Of a stretch of 64,000 bases of DNA, positions 27,424 through 36,400 are shown piece by piece. Made by a program: the position numbers and the translations under genes. Where the stretch lies: contig NZ_JAFJMJ010000001.1 of the NCBI RefSeq assembly GCF_017309385.1, forward strand, positions 3,348,001-3,412,000. Direction: 5' to 3'. The first letter of the stretch is position 1. Every line of letters starts with the position of its first letter. This stretch comes from Amycolatopsis sp. 195334CR. Lineage in GTDB: Bacteria; Actinomycetota; Actinomycetes; Mycobacteriales; Pseudonocardiaceae. The notes beneath the pieces are model-generated. The model was not told the origin of the DNA, searched no databases, and worked only from the letters and a program-made list of their open reading frames with translations.

Positions 27424-29210
27424 CAGTACTTCCGCTCCATCGGCTCGTACCGGGTGAAGGTCACCGGCTTGTAGTCCAGCCGGATGTCCGCGAGGAAACC
27501 GGTCAGCCCGAGCGGGGCGTCCGGGTCCTCTTCCTCCGGCATCTGCTTGTACGACATCGAGTGCCGCATGAAGTTCACGTCGTCGCGGTTCGGGTAGTCC
27601 TCGCGCGCGTGCCCGCCGCGGGACTCCTTGCGCGCCAGCGCGGCCACCACCAGCGCCTCGGCGAGGTCGAGCAGGAAGCCCAGCTCGATCGCCTCGAGCA
27701 GGTCGGTGTTGAACCGCTTGCCCTTGTCCTGCACCGCGATCCGGCCGTAGCGCTCCTTGAGCGCCTGCACGTCGGTCAGCGCCTGCTTCAGCGTGTCCTC
27801 GGTGCGGTAGACCGCCGCGTTCGAGTCCATCGTCTGCTGCAGCTCGGTCCGGATGTCGGCGACCCGCTCCCCGCCGTGCGCGGTGCGCAGGTGCTCGACC
27901 ATGCCCTCGACCAGGTGCGCCGGGTTGTCCGGCAGCTCGACGAAGTCGTGGCCGGCGGCGTACTCCGCGGCGGCGATGCCGGCGCGGCGGCCGAACACGT
28001 TGATGTCCAGCAGCGAGTTGGTGCCCAGGCGGTTCGCGCCGTGCACCGACACGCAGGCCACCTCACCGGCGGCGTACAGGCCGGGGATGACGTTGTTGTT
28101 GTCCCGCAACGCCTCGCCGTGGACGTTGGTCGGGATGCCGCCCATCGCGTAGTGCGCGGTCGGGTACACCGGCACCGGCTCCTCGACCGGGTCCACGCCC
28201 AGGTAGGTGCGGGCGAACTCGGTGATGTCCGGCAGCTTGGTCTCCAGCACCTCGGCCCCGAGGTGGGTGCAGTCCAGCAGCACGTAGTCCTTGTTCGGCC
28301 CGGCGCCGCGGCCTTCGAGCACCTCGAGCACCATCGACCGGGCGACGATGTCACGGGGCGCCAGGTCCTTGATCGTCGGCGCGTACCGCTCCATGAACCG
28401 CTCGCCCGACTCGTTGCGCAGGATCGCGCCCTCGCCGCGGGCGCCCTCGGTGAGCAGGATGCCCAGCCCGGCCAGGCCGGTCGGGTGGAACTGGTAGAAC
28501 TCGATGTCCTCCAGCGGCAGGCCCTTGCGGAAGTAGATGCCCATGCCGTCGCCGGTCAGCGTGTGCGCGTTCGAGGTGGTCTTGAAGACCTTGCCGAAGC
28601 CGCCGGTGGCGAACACGATGGACTTGGCCTGGAAGACGTGGATCTCGCCGGTGGCCAGCTCGTAGGCGATCGCGCCGGAGGCCTTCGGGCCGTCCGGGGT
28701 GTCGGTCATCGCGATGTCGAGCACGTAGAACTCGTTGTAGAACTCGATGCCGTGCTTGACGCAGTTCTGGTACAGCGTCTGCAGGATCATGTGGCCGGTG
28801 CGGTCCGCGGCGTAGCAGGCGCGGCGCACCGCGGCCTTGCCGTGGTCGCGGGTGTGCCCGCCGAACCGGCGCTGGTCGATCTTGCCCTCGGGGGTCCGGT
28901 TGAACGGGAGCCCCATCTTCTCCAGGTCGAGCACCGCGTCGATGGCCTCCTTGGCCATGATCTCGGCGGCGTCCTGGTCGGTGAGGTAGTCACCACCCTT
29001 GACCGTGTCGAAGGTGTGCCACTCCCAGTTGTCCTCTTCGACGTTGGCCAGTGCCGCGCACATCCCGCCCTGGGCGGCACCGGTGTGCGACCGCGTCGGG
29101 TACAGCTTGGTCAGCACCGCGGTGCGGGTGCGCTGGCCTGCCTCGATGGCGGCGCGCATGCCGGCGCCGCCCGCCCCGACGATCACCACGTCGTACTTGT
29201 GGAACTGCAT
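27423..29210 (-). CDS. sdhA: Succinate dehydrogenase flavoprotein subunit
   Basis: A 595-residue FAD-binding subunit that oxidises succinate to fumarate on the cytoplasmic face of the membrane. Seen: VIVGAGGAGMRAAIEAG (10-26), the covalent-FAD segment TRSHTGAAQGGM, HPTGL and RGEGAILRNE in the capping domain, YAMGGIPTN with the proton-shuttle region, and GANRLGTNSLLD near the C-terminal FAD contact. Length is typical. The ATG at 29210 starts MQFHKYDVVI. Third in the operon, 34 nt after sdhD. Confidence 0.97.
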   Translation of the reverse strand: MQFHKYDVVIVGAGGAGMRAAIEAGQRTRTAVLTKLYPTRSHTGAAQGGMCAALANVEEDNWEWHTFDTVKGGDYLTDQDAAEIMAKEAIDAVLDLEKMGLPFNRTPEGKIDQRRFGGHTRDHGKAAVRRACYAADRTGHMILQTLYQNCVKHGIEFYNEFYVLDIAMTDTPDGPKASGAIAYELATGEIHVFQAKSIVFATGGFGKVFKTTSNAHTLTGDGMGIYFRKGLPLEDIEFYQFHPTGLAGLGILLTEGARGEGAILRNESGERFMERYAPTIKDLAPRDIVARSMVLEVLEGRGAGPNKDYVLLDCTHLGAEVLETKLPDITEFARTYLGVDPVEEPVPVYPTAHYAMGGIPTNVHGEALRDNNNVIPGLYAAGEVACVSVHGANRLGTNSLLDINVFGRRAGIAAAEYAAGHDFVELPDNPAHLVEGMVEHLRTAHGGERVADIRTELQQTMDSNAAVYRTEDTLKQALTDVQALKERYGRIAVQDKGKRFNTDLLEAIELGFLLDLAEALVVAALARKESRGGHAREDYPNRDDVNFMRHSMSYKQMPEEEDPDAPLGLTGFLADIRLDYKPVTFTRYEPMERKY

Positions 29211-29244
29211 TTGCCGCTTCTTCCTGAAGACCGTGTGTGGTGGG

Positions 29245-29661
29245 TTAGCTGGCCGGCATGTCCGGGTCGAAGGTGAAGATCACCATGGTGCCCACGGCGA
29301 GGATCAGCACCATCGAGACGTAGAGCACGATCTTCAGCCAGAACCGCGTGCTGTCCTTGCGCGCGTAGTCGTCGATGATCGTGCGCACGCCGTTGCCGCC
29401 GTGCAGCTGGGCCAGCCACAGCATGGACAGGTCCCAGAACTGCCAGAACGGCGAGGCCCAGCGGCCGGCCACGAAGCCCCAGTTGATCCGGTGCACGCCG
29501 CCGTCGAGGATGTTCATGATGAACAGGTGGCCGAGCACCAGCACCATCAGCGCGACGCCGGAGATGCGCATGAACAGCCAGCTGTACAGCTCGAAGTTGC
29601 TGCGCCGGGCGGCCGGGCGCCGCGGGCTGCGCGGCTTGTCGAGTGGGAGCGCTGCGCTCAT
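29245..29661 (-). CDS. sdhD: Succinate dehydrogenase membrane anchor subunit
   Basis: A 138-residue membrane protein with three helices. MRISGVALMVLVLGHLFIMNIL (about residues 32-53) contains the heme-side His, and WLAQLHGGNGVRTIIDDY is the conserved quinone-site region with the RxxIDDY type motif. The ATG at 29661 overlaps the sdhC stop by one base (TGATG), so the two anchors are translated together. The N-terminal basic, Pro-rich leader stays in the cytoplasm. Confidence 0.93.
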   Translation of the reverse strand: MSAALPLDKPRSPRRPAARRSNFELYSWLFMRISGVALMVLVLGHLFIMNILDGGVHRINWGFVAGRWASPFWQFWDLSMLWLAQLHGGNGVRTIIDDYARKDSTRFWLKIVLYVSMVLILAVGTMVIFTFDPDMPAS

Positions 29662-30107
29662 CAGTGACCGCCTCCGAACATCGTGCTGACGGTCCGCTCC
29701 AGCATGAAGTAGGTGCCGGGGACCATCACCAGCACCCACAGCCCGACCAGGCTCCAGAGCATCTGCTTCTGGTAGCGCGGGCCCTTCGACCAGAAGTCGA
29801 CCAGGATCACCCGCAGCCCGTTGAGCGCGTGGAACAGCACGGCGCCGACCAGGCCGACCTCGATCAGGTTGACGATCGGGGTCTTGTAGGTCTCGATGAC
29901 CTCGTCGTAGGCGTTCGGGGAGACGCGGACGAGCGCGGTGTCGAGCACGTGGACAAAGAGGAAGAAGAACGTGAGCACGCCGGTGATCCGGTGCAGGACC
30001 CAGGACCACATGCCGGGGTCACCGCGGTAGAACGTCCCGTTCCGGCGCGAGGCACCCGCCCGATCGCTTTGCGCCGCTTCGCTCGCGGCGCCAGCAGTGG
30101 TGGACAT
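29661..30107 (-). CDS. sdhC: Succinate dehydrogenase cytochrome b556 subunit
   Basis: A 148-residue membrane subunit. FYRGDPGMWSWVLHRITGVLTFFFLFVHVLDTALV carries the Ser/His/Arg quinone and heme residues of the SdhC family; two more helices follow (IEVGLVGAVLFHALNGLRVIL, LVGLWVLVMVPGTYFML). The ATG at 30107 begins MSTTAGAASE; the frame stays open to 30260 but that part is promoter-side and not conserved-looking. First gene of sdhCDAB. Confidence 0.92.
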   Translation of the reverse strand: MSTTAGAASEAAQSDRAGASRRNGTFYRGDPGMWSWVLHRITGVLTFFFLFVHVLDTALVRVSPNAYDEVIETYKTPIVNLIEVGLVGAVLFHALNGLRVILVDFWSKGPRYQKQMLWSLVGLWVLVMVPGTYFMLERTVSTMFGGGH

Positions 30108-30438
30108 CGGTGAACGGCCTCCAACGTCACTGATGGACTTGAACCCCGGTGACCTGGCTTCGACGTGTTCACCTGCGACTTCTCCGGTGACGACGCCTTG
30201 GTCAAGGTCATCGGGCGTGGATGCAGAGGATGCTAGACCTGCCCTTGACGCGGGGCTCACCCTCGGGTTGCCGTATGTGATGAGCGTTATGTCCGTGCGG
30301 TTCGGCTGACCCGGCTTACGAGAGCGCTTACATCGGATCTATCGGCCATCCGTGTGCGACCAACTCCGGTTCGTTGACGGTAATTGTCTACGGTCATACG
30401 TTGTTCAAGACCGAGACATCCGATCAATGGAGCTCTTG
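30108..30438. other. Divergent promoter region between sdhC and the GH95-like gene
   Basis: 331 nt without a gene. On the plus strand there is a good promoter (30374-30402) for the GH95-like gene and, at 30319-30330, a LacI-operator-like GAGAGCGCTTAC. The sdh promoter must lie in the left half; I see no convincing hexamers there. Confidence 0.5.
30374..30402 (+). promoter_or_regulatory. Probable sigma-70-type promoter of the GH95-like gene
   Basis: TTGACG (30374-30379), a 17-nt spacer, then TACGTT (30397-30402), close to the actinobacterial housekeeping consensus. Transcription would start near 30409, about 30 nt before the ATG at 30439. Confidence 0.6.
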
Positions 30439-33279
30439 ATGGCTCATCGTGGCGAGTTCTCCCGGCGACGGCTGCACGGACTGGCCGGTGGGGTGGTGGC
30501 CGGAGCGGTACTGGGCGCGCCACCCGCGACGGCCGCTGAGGAGGCGGTGCCGGAGCCGAGCGGCTGGCTGCGCGACCGGATGCGCACGGACGGCGAATGG
30601 GCGCGCTTCCTCGCCGGGCAGGACCTCGTCTGGCGGCGCGTGCCCCGGACCTGGTACGAAGGCCCGTTCCTGGGCAACGGTTTCCTCGGCGTGCAGGTCT
30701 ACCGCGAGCCGGGCGCGAACGCGCTGCGGTTCACCGTGGACCACAGCGAGGTGCAGGACCACCGCCCGAAGTTCGGCAACGAATGGGGCGTCGCGCGGCT
30801 GCCGGTCGGCCGGGTGCGGCTGACCCCGGTCGGCGAGATCACCGGCGTCGACCTGCGCCTGGTCCTGTGGAACGCCGAGCTGCGCGGCACCGTTTTCACC
30901 ACCTCGGGTGAACTGGCGATTCGCTCGTTCGTGCAGGCGGAGCGCGAGCTGTTCCACCTGGAGGTCAGCGCGGACGGCGGCGAGCGCGAGTTCGAGCTGG
31001 AGTTCACCCCGCTCCCCGCGGTCAGCCCGCGCACCGTTCGCGAGGACCCGCCGGCGAACTTCACCCCCAACCCGCCGCCGGTCACCACCACCGAAGGCGA
31101 GCTGACCGTGGTCGTGCAGCCGATGGTCGCGGGTGGGCAGACGGCGACGGCCTACCGCGTGCGCCGCTCGCCGGGTGGCGCGGACCTGCTGCTCTCGACG
31201 ACCCACAGCTTCCCGGCGGCGGACGCGGAGCAGCGGGTGCGCGCGATCGCCGCCGGGGCCGCCGACGAGCGGGCCCACCGGGACTGGTGGCACACCTTCT
31301 ACCGGCGCAGCTTCCTGTCCATTCCGGACGGCCTGCTCCAGAGCTTCTACTGGATCCAGCTGTACAAACTCGCCTCGGCGGCCAGGGCGGCGGCGCCGGT
31401 GATGGCGACCACCGGACCGTGGATCGAGCCGACGCCGTGGCCGTCGGTGTGGTGGAACCTCAACGCGCAGCTCGAATACTGGCCCGTCTACGGCTCGAAC
31501 CACCTGGAACTCGACCCGATCCCGCGCACGATCCAGGAGAACCAGCAGGTGCTGGTGGACGGCCTGCGCCCGGAGTACCGGCACGATTCGATGGGCCTGC
31601 GCCGCAGCACGGACGCGCGGTTCGCCGACGCCGGGTACGTCGGCGTGCCGAACCCGAACAGCGACGCGGAGATCGGCGACCTGCCGTGGTTACTGCACAA
31701 CGTGTGGCTGACCTACCGGCACACCATGGACACCTCGGTGCTGCGCGAGGTGTTGTTCCCGGTGCTGACCAAGGCGGTCAACTACTACCTGCACTTCCTC
31801 TACCTGGGCCCCGACGGCCGGATGCACCTGCCGCCCACCTTCTCGCCCGAGTACGGCCGCGCGCCCGACTGCAACTACGACCTCGCCCTCATCCGGTGGA
31901 GCTGCGCGACGCTGCTGGAGACCGCGAAGATCCTCGGCGTTTCCTCCCCGCTGGAACCCAAGTGGCGCGAGGTGCTGGACAAGCTCGTCGACTACCCGAC
32001 CGACGCCAACGGGTTCATGGTCGGCGCCGGCGTGCCGTTCGCGAAGTCGCACCGGCACTACTCGCACATGCTCGCGGTCTACCCGCTGTACCTGGTCAAC
32101 GCCGAAGGCGACCGCGAGTTGATCGAGCGGTCGCTGGAGCACTGGATCAGCTTCGAGGGCGCGTTGCGCGGCTACAGCTTCACCGGCGCCGCCGCCATTT
32201 CCGCGCAGCTGAACCGCGGTGACGACGCGCTGGCCCACCTGCGCGAGTTCGTCGCCAGGTTCGCGCAGCCGAACACCAACTACTACGAGGCCGGGCCGGT
32301 GATCGAGACGCCGTTGTCCGGGGCGCAGTCCCTGCACGACATGCTGTGCCAGAGCTGGGGCGGGGTGATCCGGATCTTCCCGGCGGTGCCCGGGGCCTGG
32401 GCCGACGTGACCCTGCACAACTTCCTGGCCGAGGGCGCGTTCGAGGTGAGTGCCGTGCGCAAGGCCGGGACCACGCGGTTCGTGCGCGTCCGCAGCCTGG
32501 CCGGGCAGCCGCTGAAGCTCAAGCCCGGTATCGACGGCCCGCTCACGGTCGCCGGTTCTGGTGGGCGGGTGAAGTGGACCGAACTGCCCGGCGGCCTGCT
32601 GGAGATCGACCTGCCGAAGCACGCCGAAGTGCTGGTGCACCGGAAGGGACCCCGGCCGGACCTGGTCATCGAGCCGGTGCGGACCACCGTGCCCGCGCCG
32701 CCGTGGGGGCTGCCCGAACTGCCGCCCGGTGGCGCGTCGGTGCCGGTCGACCTCACCGCGTTCCTCGGCAACGACGCGATCACCAGCGAGTTCTACCTCG
32801 GTGACGGCGATTTCGACGGCGCGGGCAACACCTATCCCGCCGCGCAGCTGCCGCAGACCGGGAAGGTGGTCGACGACGGCATCGAGTTCACCTTCGTCAA
32901 CGGCCACGAAGGCACGCCGAACAACGTCGTGCCCGGTGGTGGGCCGATCGCGTTGCCATCGGGGGCGTTCCGCGCGCTGCACCTGCTCGGCGCGAGCGAC
33001 AACGGCAACACCAACACGAAGATGACCATCACCTACACCGACGGTTCCACCGCGGAGCTGCCGCTGCGGCTCACCGACTGGCGGAACTCCGCCGCGTTCG
33101 GGGAAAGCGAGGCGATCACCACCAGCCAGCTGCACGCCAAGGACGGGCCGAAACCGGTGAAGCTGGCGATCTTCCACCAGACGATCGAGCTGGACCCGGC
33201 CCGCTCCCCGAAAGCACTCACCCTGCCCGCCGCCACCAGGCCTCGACCGCACCTGTTCGCGATCACCTTGGAAAAGTGA
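30439..33279 (+). CDS. Secreted GH95-like glycoside hydrolase (alpha-L-fucosidase/galactosidase type)
   Basis: A 946-residue exported enzyme. A Tat-type leader (SRRRLHGLAGG) ends near residue 33. The N-terminal beta domain has FLGNGFLGVQVYREPG; the (alpha/alpha)6 domain has SFYWIQLYKLASA, WWNLNAQLEYWPVYGSN (the Asn pair of the active site), LPPTFSPEYG (catalytic Glu region) and KSHRHYSHMLAVYP, all as in GH95. From about residue 780 an extra beta-sandwich domain (LTAFLGNDAITSEFYLGDGDFDGAG) is appended. The active-site neighbourhood is divergent, so substrate is open. GGAG at 30429-30432 picks ATG 30439 over ATG 30427. Followed 8 nt later by the broken GH97 gene. Confidence 0.8.
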   Translation: MAHRGEFSRRRLHGLAGGVVAGAVLGAPPATAAEEAVPEPSGWLRDRMRTDGEWARFLAGQDLVWRRVPRTWYEGPFLGNGFLGVQVYREPGANALRFTVDHSEVQDHRPKFGNEWGVARLPVGRVRLTPVGEITGVDLRLVLWNAELRGTVFTTSGELAIRSFVQAERELFHLEVSADGGEREFELEFTPLPAVSPRTVREDPPANFTPNPPPVTTTEGELTVVVQPMVAGGQTATAYRVRRSPGGADLLLSTTHSFPAADAEQRVRAIAAGAADERAHRDWWHTFYRRSFLSIPDGLLQSFYWIQLYKLASAARAAAPVMATTGPWIEPTPWPSVWWNLNAQLEYWPVYGSNHLELDPIPRTIQENQQVLVDGLRPEYRHDSMGLRRSTDARFADAGYVGVPNPNSDAEIGDLPWLLHNVWLTYRHTMDTSVLREVLFPVLTKAVNYYLHFLYLGPDGRMHLPPTFSPEYGRAPDCNYDLALIRWSCATLLETAKILGVSSPLEPKWREVLDKLVDYPTDANGFMVGAGVPFAKSHRHYSHMLAVYPLYLVNAEGDRELIERSLEHWISFEGALRGYSFTGAAAISAQLNRGDDALAHLREFVARFAQPNTNYYEAGPVIETPLSGAQSLHDMLCQSWGGVIRIFPAVPGAWADVTLHNFLAEGAFEVSAVRKAGTTRFVRVRSLAGQPLKLKPGIDGPLTVAGSGGRVKWTELPGGLLEIDLPKHAEVLVHRKGPRPDLVIEPVRTTVPAPPWGLPELPPGGASVPVDLTAFLGNDAITSEFYLGDGDFDGAGNTYPAAQLPQTGKVVDDGIEFTFVNGHEGTPNNVVPGGGPIALPSGAFRALHLLGASDNGNTNTKMTITYTDGSTAELPLRLTDWRNSAAFGESEAITTSQLHAKDGPKPVKLAIFHQTIELDPARSPKALTLPAATRPRPHLFAITLEK

Positions 33280-33287
33280 GGAAAGCG

Positions 33288-34880
33288 ATGAGGAAACGCG
33301 CGCTGGCGGCCGCCGTGCTGGTGGCCGGTGCGATCACCGTCGCCGTGCCCGCGCTGGGCGCCGCGGCCGAGCGCTGGACGATCACCGCGCCCGGGATGTC
33401 CGCGCGGGCCGGTGGTCCGGTCGCGGAGGTGGCGCTGGACCAGGCGGGCAAGCTCAGCCTCGGTGTGCGTCGCGGGGCGACCACCGTGCTGGAGCCTTCG
33501 GCACTGGGCCTGGAGGCGGCGCACGCCGACTTCACCACCGGCCTGGAGCTCACCGGCCTGACCCAGCGGGTGGTCAGCGAGCGGTACACCACCGTCACCG
33601 GGCGCCGGACCCAGCACAGCCTGGACGCCTCCGAGCTGACGCTGAAGCTGACCAGCGCGTCCCAGCAGCCGTTCGAGCTGGTGGTGCGGGAGGCCTCGGA
33701 GTTCCGGGTGCCCGGCGATGCGGACTCCTTCCTGCTGCCCTACGACAACGGCCGCGGCGACTACGAGAGCGCGCACGTGCACGCGAAGCTGTCCGCTCAG
33801 GCACGGCTGAGTACGGCTACCCCTCGCTGTTCCACGTCGGCGACAGCTGGCTGGCCGTCATGGAGTCCGATGTGGACGGCCGGTACGGCGGCTCGCGGCT
33901 GACCCTGGACGGCGGCTCGCTCCGGCTCACCCTGCCCGACCCGGCCGAGACCTCGACCGGGCCGCTGGCCACCCCGTGGCGCACGATGGTGGTCGGCGAC
34001 CTGGCCACGGTCACCGAAAGCGATCTGGTCACCGATCTGGCGAGCCCGTCGAAGATCGCCGACACGTCCTGGATCAAGCCGGGCGCCGCGGCCTGGTCGT
34101 GGTGGGCCGACAACCTGGTCGACTCCGGCTGGGACGCGAGCTGGATCCCCGAACTGGTGGCCTACGCGAACGCGCGGAACGTGAAGATCTGGCTGTGGGT
34201 GCGGTGGCAGACCGTCGACACCGACAGCGAGCGGGAGAAGCTGTTCCGGCAGTACGCCGACTGGGGCGCGGTCGGGCTCAAGATCGACTTCGTGGAGTCC
34301 GACGGGCAGGACCGCATGCGCTGGTACGACGAGGTCTTCGCGGCGACGGCGAAGTACCGGCTGATGCTGAACTTCCACGGCGCGCCCATCCCGCGCGGCA
34401 CCGAGCGGACCTGGCCGCACGTGGTCACCGTGGAGGCGGACTTCACCCCGGTGACCTTCAGCGGGGTGCGGCCGAACAGCGACGCCGGTGAGCTGGCACT
34501 GGCCGTGGTGTACGAGTCCGGGGTGCAGCACTTCGCGGACAGCCCGGCCAACTACGCGAAGCAGCCGCTGGCCGAGCAGCTGCTGCGGGTGGTGCCGACG
34601 GTCTGGGACGAGACGCGACGGTGACCCCGGGAAGCGGGCGGTGCTGGCGTGGCACTCCGGTGCCGAGTGGTTCGTCGGCGGCATCATCGCCGGGGAGGCG
34701 ACGCGGCTGTCCACCGGTCTCGGCTTCCTCCCGCCCGGGAACTGGGTCGCCGAGGTGTACTCGGACGGTGCCGATCAGAAGATCGCCTTCTCGACGCGGC
34801 AGGTGACCTCGGCTTCGGTGCTCGACCTGCCGGTGGCGAAGCACGGCGGGTTCACCGCGCACCTGCGACCCGCGCCCTGA
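33288..34880 (+). pseudogene. Decayed GH97-family glycosidase gene
   Basis: A signal peptide (MRKRALAAAVLVAGAITV) and GH97 N-terminal domain run in one frame to about 33795; the match then moves to another frame (EYGYPSLFHVGDSWLAVMES, from about 33800), giving the catalytic part DTSWIKPGAAAWSWW, VKIWLWVRW, VGLKIDFVESDGQ, FHGAPIPRGTERTW. A second shift at about 34615 (PTVWDETR, then DGDPGKRAVLAWH) moves the C-terminal domain to the first frame again. Two in-frame gaps are also likely: after WWADN and after PHVVT, where the family has about 30 residues each, including a region with an active-site Glu. It could express nothing functional. It follows the GH95-like gene by 8 nt. Confidence 0.75.
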
Positions 34881-34897
34881 GCTGGGCGTTCCGCTCT

Positions 34898-34933
34898 CGT
34901 GGGGTCCCACAAAGCGCCTTGTGGGACCCCACG
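34898..34933 (+). terminator. 15-bp hairpin after the GH97 remnant
   Basis: CGTGGGGTCCCACAA (34898-34912) and its exact complement (34919-34933) flank a 6-nt loop. No T-run. It separates the glycosidase cassette from the nucleoside-uptake operon. Confidence 0.6.
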
Positions 34934-35118
34934 CTTCGGTGACCATGAGTACACGATCGATCGCACGGGCGAACCGTGAACAAACATTTGGGTTACGTAG
35001 CGTGCCGTCGATGTGTCCCCGTCATGGCGGACGGGTACGGTTCGCCCGTCGAACCCGGCAGTGGAGCCGGGTTGTTCTCGGGCACCGTTGTGAAAGACAG
35101 CGGGGAGGGAGAAGCACC

Positions 35119-36273
35119 GTGCGCGGTACACGCAATCGCACACTGGCCGCCGTCGCCATGGCCGGTGTGCTGGCGCTGGCCGGTTGTGCGAAGGATTCCG
35201 GCAACACCGGCGGAGATGCCGCCGCACCGGCCGACCAGGGCGCACAGGGTTGCGTCACCGCGCCCAAGCCGCCCGCCGCGGCGCCGGCCGGGGAGAGCAA
35301 GGCCCAGGACAGCGAGAAGGTGGACGCCTCGAAGCTGAAGGTCGGGCTGGCCTACGACGTGGGTGGCCGGGGTGACGCCTCGTTCAACGACGCCGCCGCC
35401 GCGGGCGCCGACAAGGCCAAGGCCGAGCTGGGTGTGCCCGAGATCAGCGAGAGCACCGCCACCGGCACCGAGTCCGAGGACTCGAAGCAGCAGCGCCTCA
35501 ACCAGCTGGCCAGCGAGGGCTTCAACCCGATCATCGCGGTCGGCTTCGCCTACGCGGACTCCATCAAGGCGGTCGCGCCGAAGTTCCCGGACACCAAGTT
35601 CGCCATCGTCGACGACGACTCGGTGCAGGCGCCGAACGTCACCCCGCTGGTGTTCGCCGAGGAGCAGGGCTCGTTCCTGGCCGGCGTCGCCGCGGTCTAC
35701 AAGAGCAAGAGCTGCCACGTCGGCTTCGTCGGCGGGGTGGACACCCCGCTGATCCAGAAGTTCGAGGCGGGCTTCCTGCAGGGTGTGAAGGCGGCTTCGT
35801 CCAAGGCCAAGATCGAGGACGAGTACCTCACCCCGGCCGGTGACATCTCCGGCTTCAACGACCCCGGCAAGGGCAACATCAAGGCCGCCGCGCAGATCAA
35901 CAAGGGCGCGGACGTGATCTACCACGCCGCCGGTGCCTCCGGTAAGGGCGTGTTCGAGGCCGCGAAGTCCTCGGGCAAGGCGCTGGCCATCGGGGTGGAC
36001 TCCGACCAGTACAACCAGAAGACGGTGGAGAACGCCAAGGACGTGATCATCACCTCGATGATCAAGCGCGTCGACGTGGCCGTGTTCGACTTCATCAAGG
36101 CCGTGGCCAAGGGCGACACCTCGACCCTGCCCAAGCGGTTCGACCTCAAGGTCGACGGCGTCGGCTACGCCACCTCCGGTGGCAAGGTCGACGACATCAA
36201 GGACGTGCTGGACGGGTACAAGGCGCAGATCGTCAGCGGCGCCATCACCGTGTCCGACAAGCCGCAGAAGTAG
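35119..36273 (+). CDS. BMP-family substrate-binding lipoprotein (nucleoside ABC transporter)
   Basis: A 384-residue lipoprotein; the lipobox LALAGC puts the lipidated Cys at residue 23. The mature protein is a PnrA/BmpA-like purine or nucleoside binder: VGLAYDVGGRGDASFNDAA, EGFNPIIAVGFAYADSI, VGFVGGVDTPLIQKFEAGF, DVIYHAAGASGKGVFEAAK, AIGVDSDQYNQ. It captures nucleosides outside the membrane for the ATPase and permeases that follow. GTG 35119 has GGGAGGGAG upstream. The 127-nt gap to the ATPase gene holds a strong hairpin that could lower expression of the downstream genes. Confidence 0.92.
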   Translation: MRGTRNRTLAAVAMAGVLALAGCAKDSGNTGGDAAAPADQGAQGCVTAPKPPAAAPAGESKAQDSEKVDASKLKVGLAYDVGGRGDASFNDAAAAGADKAKAELGVPEISESTATGTESEDSKQQRLNQLASEGFNPIIAVGFAYADSIKAVAPKFPDTKFAIVDDDSVQAPNVTPLVFAEEQGSFLAGVAAVYKSKSCHVGFVGGVDTPLIQKFEAGFLQGVKAASSKAKIEDEYLTPAGDISGFNDPGKGNIKAAAQINKGADVIYHAAGASGKGVFEAAKSSGKALAIGVDSDQYNQKTVENAKDVIITSMIKRVDVAVFDFIKAVAKGDTSTLPKRFDLKVDGVGYATSGGKVDDIKDVLDGYKAQIVSGAITVSDKPQK

Positions 36274-36327
36274 TGCGGGGGTCTGGGGGTCGCTCCCCAG
36301 ATCAATACAGTCCGCTTTATTCCACAA

Positions 36328-36377
36328 AACGCGTGGGGCCCTCCGGCGGCGAACCCGTCCGGCGGGCCCCCCGCGTT
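36328..36377 (+). terminator. Attenuator-like hairpin between binding-protein and ATPase genes
   Basis: A 19-bp stem (36328-36346 with 36359-36377, core ACGCGTGGGGCCCTCCGG) containing two G-T-type mismatches, and a 12-nt loop, followed by TGTTT. It would leave more of the binding-protein message than of the transporter genes, as in many ABC operons. Confidence 0.65.
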
Positions 36378-36400
36378 GTTTCCGGGAGTCATTCGTAGTC

